The notes: generated by a model from the sequence alone, not told the origin. 64,000 nucleotides of DNA from Orychophragmus violaceus (GCA_030180135.1 CM058231.1:25113034-25177033), one strand, 5' to 3'; shown: positions 33,079 through 48,629, counted from the stretch's first letter. A program made the numbers and translations.

Positions 33079-34298
33079 TGATAGGTCAAGAATTAATCCC
33101 TATACTAAACTGCAAGTGTACAGCAATGTCAAAGTAGTATATAGGGTTATCGAATCCACAGGGACACTTGGTCTCAAGAGAATCAAACCGTAGGGAATGA
33201 ATACTAGAAATAAGCAATGTGATTGTATTGAAAACAGTGCAAGAAAGTAAATCAGTAGCAGAGATTATTGGTTGTGAAAGCAAGTAATTAAAAGCGTCAA
33301 ACCTAGGGTATTCTCAGGAAATCAGACTAGCAAACAGTTCATTCAGCAAGGATCTAATTAAGCGCAGTTCTAGAACTCAAAACACAGATATAGAATTAAC
33401 CAAATTCCTTTGCGATAATTCTCTAAGTCTAAGTGCAGCAAACCAAACTTCCGTTTGCGAGAACTAACAGATTAAACTAGCAATAAGTCCGAGTTTGATA
33501 TGTTCACAATTATCCTAAACCAAACTTCCGTTTGCGCAAAGTTTAATTGCCCAATTTAATTAGTTCTGGTTCCTAAACCCCACTTCCGTGACGTATTTAG
33601 CAACCTAAGATCTAGATTCTAATTGATCAGGTTAGAACTAGCTTTAAGCACAATTAAATTGAAGAACAGATATAGTTTGAATCCTTAACTGAAATTGAAC
33701 AAGTCTAGCAAGTCATGAAATCCTATGTGAGAAACCCTAAGCCTAACTAGGAATCTACTCAGACATAGATAATGAAAACATGATCATATGATAAGTAAAT
33801 TGCATAAAAGAATAAGAGTAAAAGGGGTTCGAAATCTTCTCCAAATACAGATGATGAATCAGGTTCAGATCAGCCCCAAAAGCTCTAAAAATCCTCTGCT
33901 CTTAATTATGAAAGCCAACTATAAAGCGTATGTCAAAACTTATAATAAAAACTCTAAAAACTCTATTATATAGGCATAATCTCGGATGGGGCTTCTGTGT
34001 AAAGACTGGAACTATCTTGGGCTTCTTTGTAAATCTTCAATACTTGTCAAACCGACGTGTACGGCCCATATCGCGACTGCATCGATCGATGCATTGAGTG
34101 CAACGATCGACGCATGATCAATTATACGAACAGTGAGTTAAGCTCTCGGCCAAAACGTCCCAAAAGTCCCAAAATGCTCCAAATATCTCCAATTAGCTCC
34201 AATCCTGATTTAACCTGTAAAAGACTCTAAACAAAGACAAAAGACACTAAAACACATCTATATCATGGTCTAAAATGGGTAAAAACCATGATATATCA
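33079..34298 (-). repeat. 5' LTR of gypsy-2
   Basis: Same length as 27781-29000, differing at four positions by eye, one of them inside the first palindrome's flank (GATGCA against GATGCG). Confidence 0.95.
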
Positions 34299-36065
34299 GT
34301 ACACTCTTCAATAGATGTTGGTTCATGATCCTCATCCATAACATCAACTGCTACATTGCATGCAAAAATATCATCGACGTCGATTTGCTTTCGGTTCCAT
34401 TTTATTCCAGACATGACATAATTAATTGAGATCTCATCATTATTAGGTACCTGAATTTCATTCTTTGTCATGTTTGAAGTCTCTTCTAGAGATCCTTCAT
34501 TCGTAATTATTTCCTCGGTTTAATCACCATTGCCAATTTCTGCTCCTTTTCTTTTTCGAGGATTTTTATCTTTGGAACCAATAGGTCTACCATGTTTCAA
34601 ACGTGCCTTAGACTCATTAGCAGTTTGATTTTGTCCTTCTGGAATATTTATTCTTATCGGAGCATTTACAGCTGGTATATGTGATTTGATCACACTTTTT
34701 GGGTCAGTAAACGCGTCTGGCAACTGATTTGCTAAGCTTTGTAAATGAATTATCTTTTGGACTTCTAATTTACATTCTTTTGTCCGAGGATCAAGATAAG
34801 ACATTGATAATTCATTCCAATTTATATCTTTTTCCAGATTTTTATTTTCTCCCCCTAGAGTTGGAAAAACCGACTTATTAAAATGACAGTATGCGAATCG
34901 AGCCTTGAATAAATCACCCGTAGATGGCTCAAGATATTTAATTATTGATGGAAAATCATATCCAACATATATTCCCAATCTCCTTTGAGGACCCATCTTA
35001 GATCGCTGTGGTGGAGCAATTGGAATGTACACAGCACATCCAAAAACTTTTAGATGGAAAATATTTGGTTCCTGAGCCAGAATCAATTGTGATGGGGAGA
35101 ATTTTTGGTTACTTGTTGGCCTGATGCGAATCAATGCTGTTGCATGTAACATAGCATGTCCCCAAGCAGATATTGGGAGTTTTGATTTCATTAGTAATGG
35201 TCTAGCAATCAACTGTAGACGTTTGATTAGAGATTCTGCTAAACAATTTTGTGTGTGAACATGTGATACAGGATGTTCAACACTTATCCCAATGGACATG
35301 CAATAGTCATTAAAAACTTGAGACGTGAATTCACCAGCATTATCAAGGCAAATTGCCTTTAAGGGAAAATATGGAAAATGGGCTCGTAGTCTAATCAACT
35401 GAGCAAGTAATCTCGAAAACGCCAAGTTTCGAGTTGATAACAAGGATACATGTGACCATCTACTAGATGCGTCAATTAAAACCATAAATACCTAAAGGTT
35501 CCACATGATGGGTGAATCAGCCCACAAATATCTCCTTGTATACGTTCCAGAAAACTTATTGATTCTGAATTGATTTTTACTGGTGAAGGTCATATAATCA
35601 ATTGCCTTGCGAACAAGCATCACATGAAAAATCAATAGGAAGAATCTTCTGGTTCTTTAATGAATGTCCACGTGAATTAGAAATAATCTTTCACATCATT
35701 ATTGTACCGGGATGGCCTAACCGGTCATGCCAAACTTTGATGTTTTTGGTGGACTTATGGTCTACTATAGCATTTGATTCAATTGTACTAATTGTAGTAT
35801 AATAGGGTCCAGTGGAGAATGCAAGTATTTTTTCCACAATGTCTTTAGAGCCTTGGGTATTACTTGTGATTTGAAGGTATTCGACATTACCTTCACTCGT
35901 AGTCTCAGTATGGTATCCACTTCTGCGGATATCCTTAAAACTTAATAAATTTCTTTGAGACTTAGGGGATGTTCCTATAGGCAATGATATATTTGCTCTT
36001 CCATAGCCTACTATTATCTTTGCACTATCTATTACGGTACTTACACTTGCTTCTTTCATTGTCAA
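34299..36065 (-). pseudogene. copia-1 pol, protease remnant and integrase part
   Basis: The region after gag holds a short, broken protease piece, then a gag-pre-integrase piece with VWHDRLGHPGTIMM near 35700. The zinc-finger region near 35520-35690 is broken by stops. The integrase core begins near 35485: the aspartate of MVLIDASSRW, the second aspartate in CLDNAGEF near 35340, and the glutamate in HTQNCLAESLI near 35240, where the usual glycine before LAES is cysteine. A basic tail ends near 34520, after which further linker runs to the gypsy-2 insertion at 34298. Several stops and shifts make it non-functional. The polyprotein continues at 27775. Confidence 0.88.
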
Positions 36066-36871
36066 ACAGGTTGATAGAGCTTAAAAAGATGCTTTGGTGT
36101 ACGACATGTTCGAGACCAATGATCTTTTCCTCCATAGCGGTAACATACATTCACAAATGTTGAATTTTCTTGCTTGTTACCATATTTGTTTTCCCACTTC
36201 TGGTGAGAGTATGAGTTCTTAAACTGAACTCCACGACCTCGTCCTCGAAAGTATCCACGTCCACATCCACGACCACGACCACGTATATATCCACTTCCTT
36301 GGTGATTGCTCTTATCATAGGATGTCACATTCACTTCAGGGAATGGAGCAGAGCCAGTTGTACGTAATCCATGATTTTTCAGCAACAACTCGTTGTTTTT
36401 CTCAGCCACAAGGAGACAAGAAATAAGTTGGGAATACTTCATGAAACCCTTTTCACGGTATTGTGTCTGCAAGACAATGTTATTAGCATGAAAAGTAGAG
36501 AATGTTTTCTCTAACTTATCTGCATCTGACATTTTCTCTCCACATAACTCCAATTTAGAAGTAATCTTAAACAATGCTGAGTTATACTTACTTACAGACT
36601 TAAAGTCTTGTAATCTCAAATGAGTCCAATCATAACGAGCTTTGGGTAAAATCATAGTTTTCTGATGATCATACCTTTCCTTTAGATCATTCCACAAAAT
36701 TTGTGGATCTTTCACACTCAAGTACTCAATTTTGAGGTCCGCATGGAGGTGATGACGAAGGAATATCATAGCCTTTGATTTATCTTTGCTTTGAGTTTGA
36801 TTTCCTTCTTTGATGGTCTCAAGGAGATCCTTTGAATCTAGATGAATTTCAGCATCTAGTGCACATGCCAA
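36062..36871 (-). pseudogene. copia-1 gag
   Basis: About 269 codons of copia gag without a proper start. The frame is open further upstream but is interrupted by a TAA at 36872-36874. The protein has the helical gag region (YDWTHLRLQDFKSVSKYNSA and neighbours), an RGRGRG-rich basic segment near 36230-36290, and a zinc knuckle CYRYGGKDHWSRTC near 36090-36140. In the knuckle the second cysteine of CX2CX4HX4C is tyrosine, which would weaken zinc binding. It ends at a stop where protease should begin. Confidence 0.88.
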
Positions 36872-36874
36872 TTA

Positions 36875-37908
36875 GTTGTCTCCACTGATATCAAGAGCTC
36901 CAAATTCAAGACTTATAAATTTCGACTTGGTTTACAAAATAAAAAAAAAAATCAAATTTCATATAAATTTATTGTGCATATATTGTATCAGTTCATAACT
37001 AAGTCATGACAATTAAATCAAATAAAAAATTAGATTTTGAAAATAAGATATATATATATATATATATGAATAAATACCCAGAAATATATAAATTGTATAT
37101 TGTATGTATAGATATACACGTAAGAATCAATCACTATATGTCAATTATAAGATATAATGTATATTTAATTGTTATGCAAGTTGACAAAATATGGAAGACC
37201 GACATATTCTTTCCTCTCTTTTTTTTTCCCGAAAATAGCTAAGACAAAAAAGGAATCTATTAGTATTTTAAAAATAGAAACTTAAATATTTTCTAAAATC
37301 AGAATCTAAAATTTTGGAAACACATGAAACAAAATCTTTTTTTTTTCTTTATAAGAAACATTAAAACATTAGAACACAAGCACTATTTATAAACAATAAA
37401 AATATAGAATTGAATTCATTAAGATAAACCACAAATTGATAATAAACATGGTTTAAACGTATGATTTAAATCATAATAAGTAAAAAAAATATTATTCTAG
37501 ATAAGTATTAATAACCATCTCTTTTATGTATAAGATTTGAGGTGACAATGTCTACCATATAATCATAATCGTGAAGGCATAGTTTACCATAACGATTATT
37601 TAGAGAAGATGTTTCTTATCATCCCAGAATAAGATATATAATAAACATAAATTTAAATCTCACATTTTCGGTGTAAAAAAAAAGAACAAGAGACTATCAT
37701 GTTGAACCATGAGTTGATAATCAACATGATTTATCAAGTAATATCGATAAGTAATACTTCAATTAAATATCGATAGAATTGAATCTATTCTTATGAACCA
37801 TGAGTTGATAATAAACATGATTCAAAAGAGAACTAGATTAAAAGAAAATGATTACTATAAAATTTCCTACCTTCTAACTCTACTGATTAGAGAATCGTGC
37901 TGATAACG
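36875..37908 (-). other. 5' untranslated leader of copia-1 with primer-binding site
   Basis: AT-rich leader without a gene. Next to the 5' LTR the minus strand reads CGTTATCAGCACGATTCTC. The TTATCAGCACG core is a primer-binding site form found in some plant copia elements. An (AT)n run lies near 37050. Confidence 0.7.
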
Positions 37909-38061
37909 TGTTGTGAATAGAAGAGAGGTAGAAGAATTGGTGATGTTTATTCCAATGAATGAAAGCTCCTTTATATAGGAGTACAAGAACTTGGCGACCA
38001 AGTAAAACCTAGATTACAAGTAATGAGCCTTATAATGGGCATCTACTAATTATTCATAACA
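37909..38061 (-). repeat. 5' LTR of copia-1
   Basis: A 153-bp copy of 4747-4899 with one base difference by eye. GTACC follows at 38062-38066, after which the CACTA sequence resumes. Confidence 0.95.
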
Positions 38062-38224
38062 GTACCTAATTTGTAACTATTTTTTGCGAAACAGTTGCAA
38101 AATAGTCGCAAATTAGTCGCAAAATTTCTATATATACAAACATCGGCTCCACTTCTCCTCAGCCACACAAACAACAAAGATATACGAAATGTTGAGATAA
38201 AATCCTAAATCTACTGTTTTCAAA

Positions 38225-39240
38225 CATTAACCTAAAACCTTAAACATTACCCTTCAAATCCTATACCCTAAACCTAAACAAACCGTAAACTCTAAATTAT
38301 AAAAAAAATCTAATATCTAGAATTCTAATTACTATATAATATATAAAATTAAGTACAACACTTAAAACCTTAAACATTATCCTTCAAACCTTATACCTTA
38401 AACCCTAAAAGTATAAATTATAAATAAAATCTAATAAATAAAACCCTAGCTACTATGTAACATATATAAAATTAAGTACAACACTTTAAACCTTAAAAAT
38501 TACCCTTCAAACCATATACCCTAAACCCTAAACAACTCTAAAACTCTAAATTATAACCAAAAATTTAATAACTAAAACTCTAATTACTATATAATATATA
38601 AAATTAAGTACAACACTTAAAACCTTAAACATTACCCTTCAAACCCTATACCCTAAACCCTAAATAAACCCTAAAACTCTAAATTATAAACAAAATCTAA
38701 TAAATAAAACCCCAATTACTATATAACATATATAATTAAGTACAACAATTAAAATCTTAAACATTACCCTTCAAACCCTATACCCTAAACCCTACATAAA
38801 CCCTAAACTCTAAATTATAAACAAAATCTAATAAGTAAAACCCAAATTACTATATAACATATAAAATTAAGTACAACACTTAAAACCTTAAACATTACCC
38901 TTCGAACCCTATACCCTAAACCCTAAATAAACCCTAAAACTATAAATTATAAACAAAATCTAATAAGTAAAACCCCAATTACTATATAACATATAAAATT
39001 AAGGACAACACTTAAAACCTTAAACATTACCCTTCGAACCCTAAACCCTAAACCCTAAATAAACCCTAAAACTCTAAATTATAAAAAAAATCTAATAAAT
39101 AAAACCCCAATTACTATATAACATATATAATTAAGTACAACAATTAAAACCTTAAACATTACCCTTCAAACCTTATACCCTAAACCATAATAATACTCTA
39201 AACATTATTCTCAATCATAAACTATAAAAACTAATTATAT
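38225..39240. repeat. tandem array of about 130-bp units with telomere-like CCCTAAA words
   Basis: About eight units begin with AAAACCTTAAACATTACCCT at positions near 38235, 38365, 38488, 38620, 38752, 38883, 39015 and 39147, so the period is 123-132 bp. Most units contain CCCTAAACCCTAAA or close variants. Unit-to-unit identity looks high by eye. Confidence 0.88.
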
Positions 39241-40974
39241 ATACATAAAACTAATATTTAAACATGTACATATATAGTTTACATAAAACATATTAAAACA
39301 ATATATAAACCATAACCAAACCCTAAACATACCCCAAAACTCTAAAGTATAAATAAAATTCTAATTAACAAAATTTAAATTACAATAACATTTCCAAACC
39401 TAAGATTCAACACTTATACAATTTTTTTAAAAAATCTATTATTTTCAAACATTTTTATTACCTTAAACACAACCCTTAAATTCCTATACCATAAACAATA
39501 ATCATACTCTAAACATTAATCTCAATCATAAACTATAAAAATAAAAATATAAAAACTAATTATGTATACATCAAACTAATATTTAAAATATATAGTATAA
39601 AAAATTATAATACATAAAACTAATATAAAAAACTAATACGTAAAACCCTAAACCCTAAAACTCTAAAGAATAAATAAAACTCTAATAAATACAATTTCAA
39701 ATAAATTAAAAATTCTAAAACAAAAATTTAATTATTATATATAATCAAAATAAAATTAAACATTTTTAAAATAAATAAAACTAATGTAAACAAAATTAAA
39801 ATCAAATTTAATAATTTTTAGTTATATATACTTATTTTATAATTTTAAATCATTTATAAAATATAATATTTTAAAAGTTTAATCTCTTACATTTTTAAAT
39901 TTTAAATTTTAAAAAAAAATATTTTAACCATTTATATAATTTTTAAATGGTTTTTTATTATAATATATTAATTATACTTTAAAAATTCTTATTGGTCAGA
40001 AGTCAATGACATGGATCACCTATATGGAATGTTGATTAAAATATATCAACGGGTCAGATTGATTTTAAGCTGACACGCGGATTACATTTATAACCGTTAG
40101 ATCTGCCACAATTCAATCTTGACCATTGATATTATTTGACCTAATTAATTTACAAGTCTCCCATCTCATTCACGAACACAGCCTCCTTCACACTTTTTTT
40201 TTTTGTATCAGATACAAAAAATTGCAGATTTAAACACTTGATTTGATTCACGAACACAACCTCCCATCTCATTCACGAACTTGAATCTTGGGTTCTCGAT
40301 GCCACTGATTCACGAACAAAGCCTCGCCGATTACAGACGCCGTAGAAGACGAAGACGAGCAATCTCCACGAGAGCTCTTCTCCACCAGGCGTATTCTCCA
40401 CGAGAGCCGGCGATGGGGCTGGTGTTGAAGACGAAGATCCGGCGAGGCTATCGAAGATGATGAGGCTATCGAAGATCCGAGCAAAGAAGAGGAGAACGGT
40501 TGAAGATGCTTTGGGTCTGTGGCGGAGCGAGATCGGGTCTGTGGTGGAGGCAACTCCTCACCCGCAGATCCGTCATTACCGTCACCGGAGTCTCCATCTT
40601 CGCCATCGTTCTTAGCCACCGGAGTCACGGCTTGAAGACGGAGGGCCAGCCCACGAAGACGACGACACCGCGGGATGAAGACTCTGCTTATGTATATAAG
40701 TATACATATATATATATATATACATATATTTCCTGTATTTGTATTTTCCCTGTATATATGTTTGTGTATTTTTCCTGTATTTCTTTTGTTTTTGTCTATG
40801 TTTTTTGTATTTTGTTTATAAATAAAAAATATTTAATATTTAATGATATTTTTTTTTGTATTTTTGAATTTTTTTTTAAGAATTTATTTGGTTTATAGAT
40901 TAGTATATTAAATAATATTTAATTATAATCTATTTAGTAAATATCAAAATTAATATTTTTTTATTATTATTATT

Positions 40975-41234
40975 AGTCGCTAATTAATCGCTAAAATAAC
41001 CACATATCAGTCGCTACTGAGTCGCTCATTGGTCGCTAAATATAGCGACTAATATTCACAAAATATATATAGTCGCGAAATAGTCGCAATTTAGCGACTA
41101 ATATAGCAACTAATAGAATTAGCGATCACCGATTCCCGACTATTACAATTAGTCGCTACTGGGTCACAAAATATAATATAGCGACTGATTTGCAACTATT
41201 TACGCAGTCGCAAAAAGCCACTTTTCTTATAATG
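40975..41234. repeat. right subterminal repeats of the CACTA element
   Basis: About 15 copies of TAGTCGC or GCGACTA in both orientations end in GCAGTCGCAAAAAGCCAC and the terminus. They match the left subterminal region. Confidence 0.85.
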
Positions 41235-44382
<3,148 letters not shown>

Positions 44383-44754
44383 CAATGTTTTTAAAACCGG
44401 ATGGTGACTGAACCGAAAAAATATTTGGGTCAAGGGTCAATATGGTTCAACCGGGTTTGATATGGTTTGTTGATATTTGAAATTCATACATAACTATAAA
44501 TTAATATGATATTAAATATAATCATATCAACAAAAATACTTTAACAATCTCAAAGTGAGAGTATTAAAAAATCCATAATTAAACTAAAATCGTTAGCGAC
44601 CACATTATAGAGTCACGTTGATCATTGGTAAAAAGTATTCAAAAGTTCAAATCCAAAGCAACAATAAAATAAGATGAAAAATGTAACAAGAACTAAAAAA
44701 AATGCAATAGTTCAAATCCAAAACTCAGAATAAAATAAGTATAAAATAGCATGT

Positions 44755-47073
44755 TCAGTCTTCATGCTCCAAATCTCCATATATTAGTTGAAGATTTTCT
44801 ACTTCTGAAATAGAATTCAAATTCATATTTAAAATCATACTGAACATCTTTGGAGTATTCTTCAAGAAGCTTATCTTCTAACTCAGAAATAGCAAGTTCT
44901 CCTTCTTCTTCTTCTTCAACGATCTAAAACTCAGTTTTATCGACATACTCATAGTCAACATGATCATATGATCTCTTTGTCTTCGATCTATGCATAAATA
45001 AAAAAAAATTTACTAATATGGGTAAATAACAAAATCATATCCATCAAAAAGTCCATAAATAAGTGAAATAACTAACCTGTTTAGTAAACACAAGTTATAG
45101 TGAACAAAAACAAGATCATTGAGCCTCTTATGCTCTAGCCTATTTCTCTTTTTGGTATGAATGCGTTCGAACACACTCCAGTTTCGCTCACATCCAGATG
45201 AAGAAGCAGTTTGAATAAGGATTCAGATTGCAAGCTTTTGCAAATCAGTAATATCACAACCAAATAATTTCCACCATTCATCTACAAAAACAATAAAAGA
45301 CATATTTAGTAATAAACAGCTTGAAAAATTATTGTAAAACATATTATATGAACATAAACATAACGACACTACTTACCGGATCGGGTAGTTTTGCTACAAG
45401 TAAGTGCCATTTCTCGAGAGAAACTAAGTTCTCGTTCTCTATAGCAGCGAACGGTCGATACCAACATTGTTTCACTTAAACCACCACTCTGCTTTTCAAT
45501 CAGATTAGCATTCCCCTGGTAATCTCAGGTTTCTCACAAAAATTCTTTTTATCATATAAGAAAGCTGGATTCGAAAAATAAGATGCAACATAAATATCAC
45601 GCCGTAACATCTTATCCCACCTACTATCAATTATCCTTGTATAAGGCCTGTAAAGATCTTTTTCTTTATTGAATATATTCTTGATACCTAATCTTTCCCT
45701 ATACATCCCTTCATATACGTAAGGCAAAGATGGTTTTTCATCAGCATCACAAATACGCAACAAACGGATCAAAGGAGTCATAATCTGCACCATCATAAAT
45801 CACTCATTCCAAAAGATTTCATCAAAGATAACTTGTTTCACACGCTTAGATTTCTCAAATCTTGCTATCTTCCTGAGCACCTCATCAACAACCATACTCT
45901 GTAGATAATCCTTATGAGCATACACACTTTGCAAAGCAATAAAATTCGTAGCAAAACGAGTTTCCGCAGAACGAATTATCTCTCTCCAACCCAGCTTGTT
46001 TCTCAACCAGTTCAAGATATGCTTGTGATTATACATAAATACATTGATCTTCGATGCATTGCTGGTTAATTTTTCCACTTGAGGTAGATTTCCTACATCT
46101 TCCAATATCAAGTTAATACAATGGGCTGCACACGGTGACCAATATATAGTAGGATATCTCTCTGCAAGCTTACCACCAATAACTTTGTAGTTAGGTGCAT
46201 TATCTGTCACCATATGGACCACATTCTGGGGACCAATCATCTCCACAACCTCAGAAAAAAGATTACACAAATTCTCAGCATTTGTATATATCCCCGAAGC
46301 ATCAACTGGTTTGATGAAAGTAATTCCTTTAGGACAGTAGACCAAAAAATTGATTAGTGGCCTTTGCCTAGTATCTTTCCATCCATCACTCATCAAAGTA
46401 CAACCAGTGTCAGCTCATGTACTCCAAAAATATTCAATAATTAAAGACACCTGCAACTTCGCATCACGTAGCAAACCAACACGCAAAGCATGATATGAAG
46501 GTCCAATGTAACCATGACCCATGCTTGCGATTTTGCTGATCATAGGCTGATAAAACCTAGAGTTCACTACATTCATGGGCATGCATACATCATAGAAAAG
46601 TAATGCAATTTCCATATCAACATCATGGTTGGTTGTGCCTGATCTTCCAAACCCCTTTTAAAGTATGAGTTTATATCAGTACTGACCTTTCTTTTCCGAC
46701 TTATAGGCGCAAGACATTGAGTAGAACCTTCACCATCATATAAATCATGGATTTGCCTATTAAAATTCACTCCAATATTTCTTTGGCCTTGTCTTCGTTT
46801 TCTTTCAATAATTTTCTCATCGCGTGTTGAACTTCTGGAGGAACCTTCTTGCATCCATTTGTATTTCCTTTTATTCCAGCCAAATGTTGCTTCATTCTAT
46901 TGATTCCACCTCCATGATTTTTGTTTACCACAAAAGTCACAAGTAAAAATACTTTTTCCATTTGAATCCAGAGTTTGGGTGATATGTGCCCATGCTGGAT
47001 CATGTTTTTGATGAAAAGAACGTCGTGAAGGAAATTGTTCGGTGTCTGGAACTCCTGAATCAGTCTCTTCCAT
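44755..47073 (-). pseudogene. hAT transposase (BED finger, DUF659, hAT dimerisation domain)
   Basis: I start at the ATG at 47071-47073. A BED zinc finger follows (DPAWAHITQ, then CDFCGK, then INRMKQHLAG), with a frameshift inside it near 46910. A DUF659-type catalytic region follows, in pieces: FYDVCMPMNVVNSRFYQPMI near 46590, MSDGWKDTRQRPLINFLVY near 46380, and VTDNAPNYKVIG near 46200. The C-terminal hAT dimerisation domain is readable near 45110-45240 as SSSGCERNWSVFERIHTKKR. An acidic tail ends near 44755. Stops at 45800-45802 and near 46415, and further shifts, make it a pseudogene. An intact enzyme would cut and paste the element in the nucleus. The family call is firm. Confidence 0.88.
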
Positions 47074-47482
47074 AATCAAAAACACTACAGAAAATCAAAT
47101 ACTATTTAAAAATACGGAAGAAAAATTATGAATGGTTTATTTTATGGAACTATGAATTATTAATTGGTACAATAGCATAGAGATTCTTCACGATCACCCA
47201 CATGAATGCAACTCCCTCTTATTCAAATATAAAACCAAATAAAGAATAAAGCCAAAAACTTAACAAAATTAATTAACTGAAAAACAAATCACTCAAAAAC
47301 TCCCTCTTGAGTCAACGTATGTAACTATACGTCATAGGATTTTGCTATATAATACTCAAAATTATTCAAGTAAAATAATTGGGAGGTTAATCTAGAAGCA
47401 ACAACTGCCAAAATAAAGAATAAAAAGACGTACCTATGGCGTTGAATTGAGATGCGTCCGTCTATGTGTAGAGGAAGAGTTG

Positions 47483-48629
47483 TGATAGGTCAATAATTAT
47501 CTCTATTATAACTGCAAGTGCACATATATGCAATCGTAGTACAAAGGTATCGAACCCACAGAGACTCTAGTTTCACGCGATAGATTGTATGCAGTCGAAT
47601 TAAGCTAAGCAAGATGGGTGAAAGCAGTGAACAAAGCAAGTAAGCAAACGGTGTGTGATCAATAAACGAAGCGCTAGACTTAGGGAAGTTCTCAGGAAAT
47701 CAGGAACACAGATCAACCAATCAACATGATTCAGATATCGATGTTCTAGAACTAGAATCACAATTATATAAAAAATCAACTCTCGCTGCGAATGCTAACT
47801 ATGTCTAACAACTTAGAAAACCAAATCTCTTTGCGAATTCTAGAGTTTAAACATGCATTTAATTCAGGTTCGTTCGTTCACAAATTCCCTAAGCCAAATC
47901 TCTTTGCGAATAGGTAATTTGCTCAGCTAGGTTCTTTTCTAATCAATTAACCAACTCTCGTTGCGCTAACCAATCTGATATCAATAATCCAAGTAGCTAA
48001 TTTAGAATAAGCATTAAGAACAACCTAGATAAAGAACTAGATGTTTTGAATCCTAATTAATCGATCAATATATAATTCCATGAAATCCCTAATGAGAATC
48101 CCTAAATCTAACAAGAAAACTACTCAGACATGGCAATCATGACAATTGACATAATCAAAGTAGAAATCGTATAAATCAAAAGAATAAGAACAGGGGTTCG
48201 AAATCTCTTCTCTCTCGAGTACAAGACCAGCCACAAAATCTCCTAATCTATGATAGAATAAAGCTTAGAATAAAAATTAGCCTAACAAGTGGTTGTAAAA
48301 CCTAATTAATAGCTAAAACACGTTTTGGGCCTTCTTGTAAATATGAAAAACTTCTGGGTAAATCTTGTAAATCTCTAAAATCTGTATTTTTGACGCGTAG
48401 GAATTTCGTCCTTTAGTGGTGTCGACCGACACTAAGTGCAGACGCACCCAGTGAACTTTGTGAAATCCATGTATGCTGCAAAATCACTCCAAAAGCTCCC
48501 AGAATCTTCAGATAAGTTCCAAACGTACCTAAACCTGCAAATGACTCAAAAGACTCCAAATACAAGGTTAAAGACTCAATATATACACCTATATCATGGT
48601 TGAAAACCTATAAAAACCATGATATATCA
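47483..48629 (-). repeat. 3' LTR of gypsy-3
   Basis: TGATAGGTC to TATATCA, 1147 bp, clearly related to the gypsy-2 LTR. Only one GTGTCGACCGACAC copy remains (near 48419-48432); the 5' LTR has two, 21 bp apart, so one was lost here. Words of the type AAATCTCTTTGCGAAT or ACTCTCGYTGCG recur at 47780-47970, parallel to the AAACTTCCGTTTGCG copies of gypsy-2. Confidence 0.93.

Larger units (their letters stand above)
27781..34298 (-). mobile_element. gypsy-2, non-autonomous gag-protease Ty3/gypsy-type element
   Basis: Two 1220-bp LTRs (27781-29000 and 33079-34298) differ at only four bases by eye, so the insertion is recent. Flanks are GTACT (27776-27780) and GTACA (34299-34303), a target duplication with one mismatch. 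An 18-base tRNA-Asp primer-binding site lies beside the right LTR, so the element is on the minus strand. Only gag and a retropepsin-like protease are encoded. Reverse transcriptase, RNase H and integrase are absent, and 1.4 kb of non-coding spacer takes their place. The element must have used enzymes from elsewhere. Gypsy-3 has the same design. Gag and protease resemble the Athila branch of gypsy. Confidence 0.93.
4747..38061 (-). mobile_element. Ty1/copia element copia-1, host of two further insertions
   Basis: Two 153-bp LTRs (4747-4899 and 37909-38061) differ at one base by eye and are flanked by GTACC on both outer sides (4742-4746 and 38062-38066). A polypurine tract next to the left LTR and copia-order coding remnants (gag, integrase, reverse transcriptase, RNase H from right to left) set the minus strand. 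Removing the Athila and gypsy-2 insertions leaves about 5.6 kb, a normal copia size. The coding region has a stop in gag, two frameshifts in reverse transcriptase and a shortened protease region, so the copy is dead. It inserted into the CACTA element near its left end. Confidence 0.92.
4488..41234. mobile_element. CACTA-type DNA transposon enlarged by nested retrotransposons
   Basis: The left end is CACTACAAGAAAACATGC. The right end, read inward on the minus strand, is CATTATAAGAAAAGTGGC, the same terminus with two changes in the first six bases. Both ends are flanked by ATA (4485-4487 and 41235-41237), the 3-bp duplication typical of CACTA elements. Repeats of the type GCGACTA/TAGTCGC fill both subterminal regions, as in En/Spm relatives. 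Removing copia-1 and one GTACC copy leaves about 3.4 kb with no transposase, so the original element was non-autonomous. It is the outermost and oldest layer of the nest. Confidence 0.85.
38067..41234. other. interior and right arm of the CACTA element
   Basis: This resumes the CACTA element after copia-1. It begins with TAGTCGCAAA-type repeats, continues with a tandem array (38225-39240), then about 1 kb of AT-rich DNA with CTAAACCC words. A GC-richer patch follows (40260-40680) with repeated GAAGACGAAGA-like stretches and the phrase GATTCACGAACA. It ends in subterminal repeats. An open frame in the GC-richer patch is serine-rich and low-complexity, and I do not call it a gene. No transposase is present. 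Confidence 0.75.

Noticed and set aside
38225..39240. True telomere or chromosome end
   Set aside because: CCCTAAA words are embedded in about 130-bp units and flanked by CACTA sequence on both sides.
40269..40628. Serine-rich protein of 119 codons on the minus strand, and an overlapping plus-strand frame
   Set aside because: Low complexity, no relatives recognised, frames on both strands, and the patch is non-coding interior of the CACTA element.
47081..47095. CACTACAG as a left end for the CACTA fragment ending at 58657
   Set aside because: It lies at the start of the hAT transposase region, lacks the CACTACAAAAAA form and has no matching subterminal repeats.
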